Shown in pieces: positions 34,835 through 46,227 of a DNA stretch of 64,000 nucleotides (position 1 is its first letter; each line of letters opens with the position of its first letter). The notes beneath the pieces were generated by a model, which was not told the origin of the DNA, did not search any database, and saw nothing but the letters and a program-made list of their open reading frames with translations. The translations under genes were made by a program, and so were the position numbers. Source of the stretch: Agrocybe praecox (lineage: Eukaryota > Basidiomycota > Agaricomycetes > Agaricales > Agrocybaceae); contig OZ024848.1 in the NCBI GenBank assembly GCA_964017145.1, positions 3,112,501-3,176,500 of the forward strand, given 5' to 3'.

Positions 34835-35616
34835 TCACATTTTATGCCCTTTTGTGAAATGTCTAAGGTTGTCTGCGGCGACACTGCGTATCCGCTCCCA
34901 ATCTCTGCAGACCATATCTTGATTGTATACAGAGCCGAAAGCTATGTCCTGCATAAGAAAATCCCCATTTTCCAACTGATCGTCGGCCGCACATAGGAAA
35001 TGCTGTCGGAGGTAGTTGATACAATGCTGCAGATACATGGGTCAGCGCTGTAAAAGGATTTGCGTAAAAAAAACCACCTGTATGTGCGCAGGCAAGTAGG
35101 CAGTACTACTGGGGTGGAGGAACGTATACTCCATTGCTCGCAAGCAGTGGGTTTCGTGAAACATACTGGGATCGCATATGTGCCAAGAGGTCTCTATATC
35201 AACGAGCTGAAGTGGGAGGCTACAAGTTGTTCACCTACGCGATGAGGAACACCCGCTCCTCAATCCCTAAATGCATAGTATAGGGACCAGAATAAATAGA
35301 GCCCCATTCTATATTAGATACGCGGTCTGAAGCGTTGAGCTGGAAATGAGTTCCCTGAAATTGAGTCATGGCCACTCGTTCAAAGTTGTCAATTGGTGCT
35401 TCGAGGGGATAATCATCACTAAAGTATGCTGAAAACATATAGGTAAGGTAAGTGGCATCCGAGCATTGCATGACGTACAAGAAAGGGAGAGAACTTACTA
35501 TACGATTGCGACTTTTTGACAATTAAGAGTCTCGACAAACCAAATATGCAGTTTATGATGACCAGAAGGGATAGCAATATGGGTTTCAGCGAGAGGTTTA
35601 CGAGTGAGGAGAACAT
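34835..35616 (-). CDS. UstYa-like oxidase/cyclase (DUF3328), copy 3
   Basis: Exons 35616-35499, 35428-35239, 35165-35078, 35026-34835, phases matched. Exon 1 has one membrane helix (ILLSLLVIINCIFGL). The protein then runs TYFSDDYPLEAPID, a domain with EWGSIYSGPYTMHLGIEERVF, and both catalytic-type motifs: HETHC (completed across intron 2 as LIAMFHETHC) and HIQHC (completed across intron 3), followed by INYLRQHFLCAADD and VCRDW. It is therefore the second copy in the window with both HxxHC motifs intact, and its DDYPxExP region is closest to copy 1. It converges with CVNH protein 2 and is divergent from the GNAT gene, with about 270 bases between starts. Confidence 0.85.
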
Positions 35617-35887
35617 CGTTTGACTAACGTCCCACGCGTCGTTGAGTAGGAGTATTGCGGTTTCTCCTCGAGAAAGTGAGCATTAGCAGATCTGGTCACC
35701 TCTGGTCAGAGTGGAATTGATAGAACTCTGCTGAAGCTTAGCTCTCGTACGTAGGCTGTCGTGCCGTATACAGGGAGATCCTCGGGTCAACAGATTGGTC
35801 TAAATTTAGCTCTTAGCATGTGAGCTGCTGGTTGCCGTGAAGTATATAATAATGCAAGTTGCGCCACTCCCATTTCGTCAACCAACT

Positions 35888-36913
35888 ATGTCGATTTCAG
35901 TTGAGCACTTGATAAATCCCTCAGGTAAGCCTGTTGTTTTCCGCACTTCCATTGCCGAAGAGAGATATTATCTATAGACATACCTAATATTGACGCTTTT
36001 TTTATCCCCCAGAGGAGCAAATGGCTCGAGCAGCACATGTTCTTCACGAAGCATTCGAGAGAAGTATGGTCGCCCAGTGGAATCGGCCATTGTTCTCCCT
36101 ACTGACGATCATATCACAGAGTACTTTTTATCTGCCATAGGTGATGAGTCCCTCGTGGAACCATTTTTGCTCGCACACGTCAAAGCAACCGTTATTGGCG
36201 GGCAGCTCTATGTAGCCAGTCTTCCTAATGTCGGGGTTGTAGGAGTTGCGCTTTGGTTCGGGCCGGGACAGAAGTTTCTATCGAGGCAAGTCTTCCCATA
36301 AGAAAAATAAAGATAGTAACCCGTCTAACACGGCGTACGTAGCCAAGAACAGCTTGACGCTGGGTGGAATCAGACGATGGAAGTTATCGAAGAGAAGTAT
36401 CGGGTATGGTGGAAAAATGTAAGTTTGGATTCTACTATCTTCCCTGTCATCAACAAGGAAGCTGAAGGCCCGGCGCTCACCTATATTTAGTTCTTGGTCG
36501 CGGTCGACGATGTCACGGATAAGCTATATGGTCCCGGCCAACAACTTGGATCCTATCATTTACAAACTTTTGGGGTTCTTCCTGAACATCAAAAAAAAGG
36601 ATACGGCACTGCGTTGATGAAAATAGTAGAGACACGGGTGAATTCAATTGCTATGAATCAATTAATGATATCGTCCATTTTTACCTACACCTTACTCTTA
36701 ACAGGCTGCAAAGGAGCTCAAAGATGTAGTACTTGAAACTCTTGGAGAATCCGCGGTAAGACATTCATTGTATATTGAGGAGTCACATCCTTTGACAAGT
36801 AAAAATAGGTTCCTGTATACAAACAGATGGGGTTCGAAGTCCTAGGACCAGTACCTATGAATACTGGAAAAGGAACTGCTAACGCCTACGGATTCAAAAA
36901 GTCATTTACGTAA
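35888..36913 (+). CDS. GNAT-family N-acetyltransferase
   Basis: Transfers acetyl from acetyl-CoA to an amine; substrate unknown. Exons 35888-35924, 36013-36063, 36120-36285, 36343-36418, 36491-36637, 36705-36755, 36809-36913 give 210 aa. The acetyl-CoA loop is QKKGYG in LQTFGVLPEHQKKGYGTALM (Q/R-x-x-G-x-G), preceded by a beta strand, and the C-terminal strand is YKQMGFEVLGPV. The sequence GVVGVALWFGPG fits the central strands. Intron 2 (36064-36119) removes a stretch that is open in another frame. Intron 3 (36286-36342) is GC-AG with a perfect AG|GCAAGT donor. No signal peptide, so probably cytosolic. Confidence 0.85.
36286..36342 (+). other. GC-AG intron in the GNAT gene
   Basis: Donor AG|GCAAGT matches the strong GC-AG consensus. 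The acceptor is TACGTAG, and the joined codon AG|C gives Ser with both sides in frame. No GT donor close by keeps the phase. Confidence 0.85.
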
Positions 36914-37188
36914 AGGGCACATGTGTATATATTCCGAGTACAGATGAATGCAATGATGATCTGCTCCATATCTGATCTGCTCACTAATCCGCGCAATGAC
37001 ACTCATAGTGGCGTGGAAATACCAGACGTTGGCTGGCCGCTCCGCCTGATTCGTGATTTCGACACATAGATCACGGCAGGGATCCACGCGTGGAAAATCT
37101 GCTACATTTATCAATGAATTAGAATAGAAAATACATTCAAGTTAACGTTGGCCGGTGACCGCGCATCCGCACGACTCCTGCAGGCTCG

Positions 37189-38132
37189 ATGGAATACCAG
37201 CTACTACCAACCAACGATGATCCTCAGGTTAACTACGACGGGGAGAAAGCGAACTCACGAAGCAGAAGTGATAGGCTTTCATGGGCTGCAATATTCGTCT
37301 CCGCGATTTGCCTAGTCCTTAATCTTCTAACCATCCGCTGGACAGGTACCACCTCGAGACCCTATACATTTCCTTCGTCCACAAGCTTTCTTACGACTCA
37401 AGGCCTAACTCGCAAAGATATCGACAAACTCAGAAGACCCTCCCAGTTCATTGGGTTCGACAAGATTCACCGCAATACCACATCAGCACCAGAAGTAACG
37501 AGCTTTGTCAATTTCCCGATGCTCATGGCTCATATCGACGCCTCGCGACCTCACGAGGTGACCAAGCCACGGAAGGGTGTAATGACATCGATTGGAACAG
37601 TATATCCAGAGCTGTCGGATATGATCGTCTCACAATCCGTATGTCAGACCGTTATAACTGTGGTTCATCTTTTATAAGTTCCTAGATTTCCACCATAGTT
37701 CAATTCAGAGCACTGGACTACGGGATGGAGAAATGCGAGCTCAGCATTACCATACCCTCTGTGGGAAATGCCTACCAGCTCGTCCTCCCTGCTGAGCCTA
37801 TTCAAGTGTACACCATTAGCCATAATAAACCGTTATATGGCGATTCGTTGTCGTACTCCAACCGTCCCCTGCGCAGGGAGTTGATTGGAACGCCTTTTTT
37901 GGTACATAATAGCAACTGGACGCATACGTTTACTTGCTTGATGGACGAAATCTATACCTTTGAGGTGGCATGTGGAAAATCCCAGACCGGTGATTGCTCT
38001 CTTGCATGGACGCAGAATAAAGAACACGGTTTCTTTCCAGGTAAGCGAATTACACGTCTGACAATTTCAATTGCTCACTATCCCATCGTTTTATATGTAG
38101 CCATGCTGATGACACAGTTCTCGACAATTTGA
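37189..38132 (+). CDS. Agaricomycete type II membrane protein, function unknown
   Basis: Exons 37189-37638, 37686-38040, 38101-38132 give 278 aa. There is a short cytosolic-like N-terminus, one helix (WAAIFVSAICLVLNLLTI), then a lumenal or extracellular domain. Landmarks of a recurring Agaricomycete family are visible: RRPSQFIGFDKI, FVNFPMLMAHIDA, ISTIVQFRALDYGMEKCEL, RPLRRELIG, TFEVACGKS and WTQNKEHGFFP. Conserved cysteines (EKCEL, FTCLM, VACGK, GDCSL) suggest disulfides outside the cytosol. No function is known to me for this family. Its gene order next to GNAT gives no clue. Confidence 0.75.
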
Positions 38133-39340
38133 TGCGTCGTATGAGCGCAACTGAAGGCTCAGAAATTGAGACTGCAGCTGGGGTATTTGTAGAATATTGT
38201 TCTGTGTATACCATATTTTATCGCAATCCGAAACACAACAGAATGATGAGTGGAGGAAATAAACGCACCGGGGAAATATAAGTTCCCGTTACCAGTATGA
38301 ACTCAGCCGCCATCACCCTGGCCCAGAGTAATAAAGTACTGTTGATAAAAATGTCGAACCGAGTATGCGGGAGATTTCAAGTCGTAAATATATAAGTGTC
38401 CATGGAGGGTGCAAATTTGATTGAAATTGGAGCATGCGCGCGTGAATTAGCTGTATAATATCGAAGAAAGGGTGATAGGAATAAGGAAGAGGGACAAGGT
38501 ACGAAAGCTAATGGTTACAACATAATACATTGAACCATGTCGATCAATTATTTTTTTTTCCGGAGATTTTCGCCAAATGAAGTTTAGACTCCGCAACGTA
38601 GCATGCCGAGCGCGCTCTATAAATAAGCACTTGATAAGCACTATTGCTAGACATTTACTACGAAAGATGGCACAGTACCACATGAAATGAACATAAACGT
38701 AGACAGTATAAATTGCGTCAACGTGGTGTATATCGTTGATAGATTCGAAGCAGAGCCAAAGCAGAGCCCCTTTTTTAAATTTTAGTTGACAGTCACACCA
38801 TGTGGTTGAGTAACACCGTAACGTCGAGTCGGTTCACGGTCGGCTAGAGTCTAGTTCTACCAGAGAGTCAATTACTATCACCACTGTTTCTCTCTATATC
38901 ATTCCAAGTGTCAGATACAACAACCCCGCCTCAAGATCTCAAACTATGATGTATTACTGGTTACTGGCATCTAATCGTTTCTACGAAATGAACATGCGCG
39001 TGGTGGTACCAAAACTAGTCATCTCAGACGACGGATGGCTCCAATCTCTGCAAGCTACCTTCTCCTTCCAGGCAGCCAAGAATTTTCTACCTCCTTAGAT
39101 GCAATGCCTTTCTGGTTGCAGGTGTGTACTGTCATTTACTTCAGTTCTCTGATTCATCTCATATTCGAATGTGAAGATTGGTGTCCCATCTTTAAACAAG
39201 ACCGATAAAAAAGCGGGAGCAATCATCCCGGTTGCGGAATACGAGGGTTCAAGCAACGACGCGAGTTAAGCCAAAACTCAGGCTAAAACCAAAACCGAGA
39301 ACGCTTCAGAAATATCTCAGTGCGACCTGCCGCAACCATA
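38133..39340. other. Intergenic region, no gene seen
   Basis: 1.2 kb with no open frame supported by splicing or homology. The right end leads into a decayed BTB-like copy. Confidence 0.5.
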
Positions 39341-39344
39341 CACC

Positions 39345-40320
39345 GAGCACCGAGCACGAAACCCACTGGCTTGTCGATGGCAATGTTATGATCTAAAGAG
39401 GCGACACTCGTTTCAAACTTCATCGAAGCCGTCTCGCACGACAATCGACGTGGTTCCGGTATCTTTTCGAGGCACAGCGTGACGGAATACCGAAGAAACT
39501 GCCAGTGGATTTCGACAAGGTGGAAGTAGAACAGGCTCTAGCATCTGTGCAAGTGGTTGACGATGAAGAATTGTTTAACCTCGATTTTGAGGTCTCAGAC
39601 GAGTCCTACACGATGCCCAGTCCAGACGACTTTGCTGCCCTTTTGGATGTGATGGATTCTGCCATGTACGTTCTTCGATGCTTCCATCTCTTTATTAACC
39701 AAAAGCCCTAACACAGTTGTTATGCCAGGAAACCTCCTGCTCTTCCCACACTGCTTCTTTTATAGGTTCGACGACTACACAGACTACTGCATTGACCGTA
39801 TATTGTCTCTATTCCTTAAGACACCATCAAGCATCCACGAGATATAACACCTTGCGCGATCGACGCTGTAAAGCTTTCCCAAGACTACGTACGCTTAGGC
39901 GAAATTTGTGTGTGTGTGCCTATTATAAATTGGTTAGGCGGTCGTTGAACGCGCACGAAGAACATGTTCTAGATGATTACATCGATTCACTCGATAAACG
40001 CGAATTCCAGGTCCTCCTTAATCTCCTAAATTATGTCGTTACGGCCTGGAAAACAATATATACATTGTGGCCGACCCGGGAAGAAAGGAGACGAAATGCC
40101 GGAAGAAACAATCACCGCAAGCAGCTACCGTCGATGCCATGAGGAAGGACGATCTATTTGATCCCATTTTCTCCTTGAAAGAGCTCGTCAGGAGAAATTG
40201 ATTGCCGGAGGGGCCGTGTGGCCCTTTGACGAATAAAGTTTCTCGGGGTTGAACGTTGAAGGGTCACAGGAGGAAGATTTGGGAGGGTATGAAAGATTCG
40301 CTCCCTCACCGTATGAGAGA
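39345..40320 (+). pseudogene. Decayed BTB/POZ-like gene copy A
   Basis: Related to the copy at 40768-41813. Reading along it: HETHWLVDGNVMI, then TAA, then GDTRFKLHRSRLARQSTW with DFDKVEVEQALASVQVVDDEELF, which align with copy B VLLQIDGIRF...KSRLASQSTW. After MPSPDDFAALLDVMDSA there is an intron-like gap and the PPALPTLLL stretch corresponding to PPFPILRQIL of copy B, then stops and frame changes. The end is RRSLNAHEEHVLDD and, in yet another frame, AMRKDDLFDPIFSLKEL (copy B: MRKNYLFDPILGINKI). So there is at least one nonsense codon (TAA near 39395) and two frameshifts. The family is the Agaricomycete BTB-domain set (LLDAMDEAI..YxxPPFP pattern). Confidence 0.75.
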
Positions 40321-40767
40321 CGGATCAGATGTTGAAGTGGATGAGTAGGGCACATGCTAGATTAGCGCTTAGCATTCATAAAAGGGTTCTGTATACTTTT
40401 GTAAGTTTTCTTGTATATACCGGTCGAAGAAAGATTTATGTAACAGATCCAACCTCAAAAATATTTTTTTCTGTTTTTTCGTCGCTGCACTGTTGTGTCA
40501 ATAATGTGTCACGTTCATCGCACGTGCTATGTTACAAGCGCGTCCTATCTTGACGATTTCTCTTTCGCACACCAGCTTGGCTCCCGCTCGTCGGCCTTTG
40601 ATCGTTTCATTTCGGATGTGCAGCTTGGGGATCCTTGCTGGAGAATCAGGTATGGTGGCAATGTTGTGTCATCAATTGTACAAACCAAGAATTTAATGCG
40701 ATAAACAGGTTCGTAATCGAACGTTTCCACTCACACACGCTCTGCTACCAATACTGTTCCGCCCCGT
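40321..40767. other. Intergenic between BTB-like copies
   Basis: 447 bases; no supported coding exon. Confidence 0.45.
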
Positions 40768-41813
40768 ATGAAAAGGAAGCTAGACGAAGAAGAACTTACG
40801 TTGGAGCCTGACCGAAAGCCACAACGCATCTTCACTCAACACGAGATACACTGGAGTCCGGATGGAAATGTTTTGTTGCAGATTGACGGGATACGTTTCA
40901 GGCTGGTGAAAAGTCGGCTCGCAAGCCAATCGACGTGGTTCAAATATCTCTTTAACGCACACCAAAGTGGTTTACCTGAGAATACTCCTGACGATTTTGA
41001 CCAAAACGAAATCGAGGAGACTTTAAATTCTGTGGAAGTCGTGGAAGGCCTTGACCTGTTTCCTTGACTCTTCTAAAGACTATCCGAGTGTCACACAATT
41101 CTCTGCTCTTCTGACAGCAATGGACGAGGCCATGTGAGTCATACATTCACGATGTCTTTTTCCATTAATTGACGCTATCCAATTCAAGTGCGTACATGTA
41201 CGAAGCACCTCCTTTCCCTATCCTCCGTCAAATACTTGTTGCGGCAAATTTTTATCGATGCTACTTATACGCGAAACAAGTCCAGAGAGCAATCCTAGCC
41301 CTATTTCCTGATGATCCATCGAAAGTCGTCACCGCCAATCTTCCTTTCGTCATTGAAGCATCCAAGCTCGGCCGGTTATACAGTGGTCTTCGAGGTCTTA
41401 TTCGTTGCACGTACTACCACCTAGTGCGTAAATCACTCAAGCCCCAGGCCGGAGATGCCGATTTTGGTGGTGATAGTCTAGAATCACTGCCTGGCCCAGA
41501 ACTTGTGATTTTGCTCGAGCTCCAGCGACAGCTAGCTTCCAGCTGGGAGGGCATATACAGCATCTTACAACCGAGTCTATGCATGCTAGATGCGAAATGT
41601 TCTCAGAGGCAACCTTTTTCCGCGACCATGAGGAAGAACTACCTCTTTGATCCTATATTGGGGATCAACAAGATTATCAAACAAGACTGGTCGGCGAAGG
41701 GTTTTTGTGCGTCGTGCTCGACTGACGCGATATCTAAATTGAAAAATGAGGGGACGAAGATCTGGGACGGCATTCAAACCTTGACAAATCCTCCGCCAAA
41801 TGAATCTGAATGA
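40768..41813 (+). pseudogene. BTB/POZ-like gene copy B with an apparent frameshift
   Basis: Starts with an ATG in a good frame (MKRKLDEEEL), with a BTB-like strand-helix region: EIHWSPDGNVLLQIDGIRFR, SRLASQSTWFKYLFNAHQ. Near 41060 the reading frame runs into TGA after EGLDLFP, while DSSKDYPSVTQFSALLTAMDEA continues in the next frame, exactly the part needed to match copy A and the family. I tested GT and AG sites around it and no intron of any size keeps phase, so a one-base insertion or two-base loss is likely. After that, a normal intron (41134-41188) leads to AYMYEAPPFPILRQIL and on to the stop at 41813. BTB proteins act as dimerisation or Cullin3-adapter modules. The gene is either damaged like its neighbour or the base call is wrong. 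Confidence 0.65.
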
Positions 41814-42864
41814 ATCTTGATGGGTGAGCGGTACTTATAACCCGCTGGTCGTAAGAACGATGCTGATGTACCGCTCTCGTCATCAGATAATTTAACTTGA
41901 TACCCTGCGCAATTTACTATGCCTCTTTTTTTTTTTTTTTTTTTGCTATTCCAATGTATAATCACGGATCTTGGAACTTGGCGGTTGAATGCAGTGTTTG
42001 GTGTGTATTCGGAATATACACGAGGTTTCTTTATTCCCGACATGAAAAAACATCTTTCCCATTCCTTACTACGCACGACTTCATATATCTTTTATGACCA
42101 GTTTCCTATCTTGATCCCCCAGGCAGGGGGTAAATCTGAAAGGAATTCAAGGACCATCGAACCACAGCGAAATGAAATGAACTGAGCCAGCAAATTGTAC
42201 AAAGGGTTAGAACACAAGCTGTGCCACTCTTACCGAGTTTGTTTGTGCAGGATCCAGTAAGGAATTGACTTCTCCCTTGTTAGGTCTGTGTTACCTGCGG
42301 TACGTATGCGTCCTATACTCGACCGATGTGTTACTCAATGTGTTGCTTTGTGTGACTCTGACGAAGGCGTTGCGCTACTGGAATCAACGTTAAACTCCCA
42401 GATGGAAATGAAGTCGCCGTTTGGGCTTGAATACCGGTTGGAAGAGAGGCTTAATGCGCTGAATTCAGGACTTTGCTAGCAACGATGGAGAGAATCCTTT
42501 CATTGTACAGTCCACTGTCAAGCTGAAAACTCTCGGAGGTCATGATGGACACGGCGGTCGCGATAAAACCTCAATTGTCCTATTGGTCTCGGCCCGCCTC
42601 TCTCGATATACTTGCTAGCAGGTATAATCGAAATGCGAACGTTTCTCGCCGATATAATAAATATGTATCTAAGCAATTCAAGTAAAAACAAGAAACTCTA
42701 CGAATAAGCTCTGCCTACTGAATACTGAGTCGATGAATATGAATAATGTAGGGCGTAAATTACGACAGACTAAATCTATAGAACGGTATTAAATGCGACT
42801 TGTATATCACGAGTAAAAGGACGGAAGATATCACGAAAGTAGAAATCTTCTCGTTGTTGTGGCT
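41814..42864. other. Convergent intergenic region, no gene seen
   Basis: About 1 kb with a poly-T tract at 41925-41944. Open frame 42288-42479 has no support. Confidence 0.5.
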
Positions 42865-43240
42865 TCAAAAAAGGGGAGCACGGTCGGGGTACTTTTTGCA
42901 CATCAGATCGAACGCTTCCTTTGCTGCGATTTCCTTCGCATCCTCTTCTTTCCTTGCCTTGCCGGATCCCCATTGGATGCCGTCGGGCCCTACTGTAAAA
43001 ATGTTAGATGACATAGAGATTAGACCTAGGACAGACAGTGCAAACATACCAACAGTAACCGACCAATCTCCCCCATGGGATGTTGGCTTAATACGATTAT
43101 ATTCCATTTGCAGCCCCGTGTTTTGAGAAAACTGGTTGAGACGGAATCGAAAAGCTGAACGCACTTGTAAGCATATTTTAACCTATAGTCAGAAATGCCT
43201 GTCTTGTAAACTTACTTTCGTCACTTGCATTACTTGACAT
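42865..43240 (-). CDS. Single-domain double-stranded RNA-binding protein
   Basis: An 88-aa protein consisting of almost nothing but one dsRBD. Exons 43240-43216, 43163-43050, 42992-42865 with phases matched. The fold is readable: helix 1 in FRFRLNQFSQNTGLQME, strands Y...WSVTVVGPDGIQWGSG, then the diagnostic KARKEEDAKEIAAKEAFDLM helix 2 (KA/K..AK..AA..A). It binds A-form dsRNA in the family. It carries no RNase III, deaminase or kinase domain, so it could be an adapter or an antagonist in RNAi (inference). The start is the first ATG, giving MSSNASDE. Short genes like this are easily missed because each exon is small. Confidence 0.85.
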
Positions 43241-45598
43241 TTTGACGTCTTCGGACTAATATGAGTGGGGGTTGAAAAATGGGAAAGAGAAAGAGAATTG
43301 GATACTGAGAAATGCCACTGTATCCGACCTTTTATACATCTCCCAAGTGCGGTGGTGGTGCTCTTGTAATATCTGGATCCTGAGCTGCGCTTGTTCTGTA
43401 GCTCATGCCGTGCATATTTTGTTCCATACCTTACCCGTGCAATGCACAGAGTTTGAGACACCATTCCACCTAAAGATTGAACGTGCTCTGTTAACAATAA
43501 ATTTCTGTATTGCTATTGTAGACCTCAAGGGACTATCGAGGATCTAAAAAGCGGCATTTAAATTCCAAGCCTCCTATACCCTCCTGTGTAAACGCCGAAC
43601 AATCAGGACCTCTGGAATTGCTGCTACAGCCTGACTTTATTGGCTATCCAGATCACTCGAGCCAAACGCCTGACTAATGACATCATGGCTACGGGTATAC
43701 CTTAAACTGGAAGTTAGAAGACGTAAGCGCCCGCATTAAGCGCGCAACAGCCACTACCCAACACATGTTTTGCCCAACATCCAGAATCAACTTGAATGAA
43801 TAAGGAGTACATATACCATCTCCTGAGTGTAAACGCTATTGTAAAACAAGTTGGAACCGTCAATCCTATGCATCAATCACATGATGGGCATGCGATCGAT
43901 GGACTGCTGACAGAGCTTGATATTGTAAATAATGGTTTTTTCTTATCAAGTAATTCTCATATGTGTAGGCAAAGTTTTACGGGCATTACTTGAGCGGCAT
44001 AAATGGCTCAGAATATAGGCGTAAAGGCCGCGGGTAGTACTTACGGACAACTGTGATACTAGAAGAACTACTCCATTAACTCCGTGTCTAGTAACCCGGA
44101 GGAAAGGTTTATCGTTATCACCTTTTAATTTAGATAAAAATCTAGGTATACTACTTTCAGCGCACAACTCGATCAGAGAATGCTGGCCATGATTCTACCC
44201 ACTCTGGACTGTTAGTTTATTAGACCCGCGATCCAACTTAGAACACGTAGGGATTGATTAGGATAAAAAATCTTCGAATTGTGAGAAGGCGGTAGGGTGA
44301 AAATTCAATACTTTTTTGATCCTCTACGAAGGTCCTTTATGCTCGGACTAAAGACTCCTCTGTATATGAAGCCTTGTTCGACTTTTGCAGTGTACTATAC
44401 ACACTTCCAACACGGGCGAAGAGAAAAGTCCGTGGCACTGCACGCACATGCGTGCAGCGCTTGCATGCACTTCACGGTTCTGATACGGATTGGTCGATAA
44501 ATCAATATGCTTATTCACCGTGTTGTAGTACAGAAAATGACCGTGTTACTGTACTTGGACACTGAAAGACAGATGGAGAATTCATAAGCAGTCCGCCAGC
44601 AATCTATATGAGTTATGATGTATGTATTGCAACACCATCAGGACGAAGCTTGCCGATATAGACCGTACAAGCCATTTAACAGACGTTATACTACCTCTCG
44701 AGAGGAGTAAAGACAAATATGGTTGAAATGAATATGTTCTTGTAATGAAGCACCGTTATTATCCGAATTAATTATACTTCTTGCACAAACAGACATCGAC
44801 GCCAGCAGTGTTCGCTGGCGCGCACGCCGCCTTGACTAAAAATCATACACTCATATTTACTTGGATACGCATCAAAAAGAAGGTCGCGGATACTAAAGAA
44901 TGTTTGTATAGCATTATAATACATGGATCAAGTTACCTACATACATTCTTACTCACCCAAAGACTTCCTCTGACTTACATTGCACGCACTTGTTGGTTAT
45001 GGGCCAAGCGGAGCTGGCGGAGATGAGAGCTCGTACGACGGAGCATTAACGATATGAGCGGAGTTTATAATACACGAAAGTCGTTTTCAATTGGTTTTAA
45101 ATTGTCACAAGAGTGTTGTAGTTTTATGACCTACGTTTTAAACCAATGAGTGTAAACAGGTGATGCACGGAAAGCCTTACTCATCCGATAAGTTTTGGAC
45201 TGAAGAAGACCTAGCGTACGTATCCATCGGCACACAATCGGTATACAAGTTTAATTTAGATTAGGCTCGTAACCATCCTGTATGACAAGAAGGGACCTGA
45301 CCCTTCTTGTCGCTTCAGCGGTCCGGGTATACAGGCCAGTTACCGGCCTAAATTTAGATTATGACCGGCGATACATGTAACCGACTTTAACGCGTGACCG
45401 GGTAATAAAGCCAAAACATCATCAGCTTTAAGACGGTTCCTTCGTTCCTCAGGCCCAGGCCCAGGTCTCGCAACCCGGGTTCCGACTCCCGAGGCAACAT
45501 TTAAAACCACACGTGGCCCATACCAGTGCTTAGCCGAGATTTCCCATGTCAGCTTCTAAGTGACCGTCACGTGGAACTGATGAGCAGCTCCTACCTAG
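43241..45598. other. Long gene-poor region
   Basis: About 2.4 kb with no supported coding exon. It contains the small perfect hairpin at 45284-45311. The right end is the insertion site of a MITE. Confidence 0.55.
45284..45311. repeat. Short perfect inverted repeat (hairpin)
   Basis: GACAAGAAGGG and CCCTTCTTGTC pair as an 11-bp stem around ACCTGA. It is not followed by an obvious T-run, and no gene ends next to it. Confidence 0.7.
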
Positions 45599-45606
45599 TC
45601 GTCCAA

Positions 45607-46172
45607 TAGGGTTGCGTATAAAATTGAGGTATTTTTTACAAAATGTAATTTACATAGGTAATTTACATTAATTTACCTATTATATGCCTGAGTGCTTATG
45701 AGGTGCGTTTATAATTGTAAATAATATATGGCACGTGAGAAAAGTCTGGTCGACGACGGCAGAATTCCCATGATACTGAGCCAATTTTCCGCCGGTAGAT
45801 CTTCCTGAACAAGGCGCCGACAGCGACTTCAACCTCGCGTCTGTTGAAATCGAAGAAATCCTCGTGTCAGATGCCCCAGTCTCGCGCAGACCACACAATA
45901 TAGACAAGATACTAGCGGTCCTCGACAATCTAGAAGAGGAAGAAAGAGGTTCATTTTGATTTGACCTCGACGGATGGGTATAGATTATTTGCGCGCTTTT
46001 TGAGGTTTTTACGAACCCAGGAGGCGAAAAATCGAATTTATTTCGAAATATCACGTGGTTTATAGAAAAATATTAATTTACACCTTAATTTACATTTTTT
46101 GCCTAACGGAAAATTGCGGACCTGTAATTTACCCTATTATATGCCTACTCGGGAATTTTATACGCAACCCTA
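45607..46172. mobile_element. 566-bp non-autonomous hAT-type MITE
   Basis: Terminal inverted repeats of 19 bp, TAGGGTTGCGTATAAAATT at 45607-45625 and its exact complement at 46154-46172. The flanks are a perfect 8-bp duplication TCGTCCAA (45599-45606 and 46173-46180). An 8-bp duplication and a T/CAGGG start are features of the hAT superfamily. Subterminal repeats of AATTTAC and ATTATATGCCT occur near both ends. It carries no transposase; the 124-aa open frame inside begins at GTG and shows no transposase sequence. It lies 56 bp upstream of the NACHT gene's ATG. Confidence 0.92.
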
Positions 46173-46227
46173 TCGTCCAATGAAACCTCCGAATTCCCTC
46201 TCCTCAACTTCTTGAAGTTAAGCTGGA

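Noticed and set aside
45680..46054. 124-codon frame within the hAT MITE
   Set aside because: It starts at GTG and shows no transposase or other known motif; the MITE is too short for an autonomous element.
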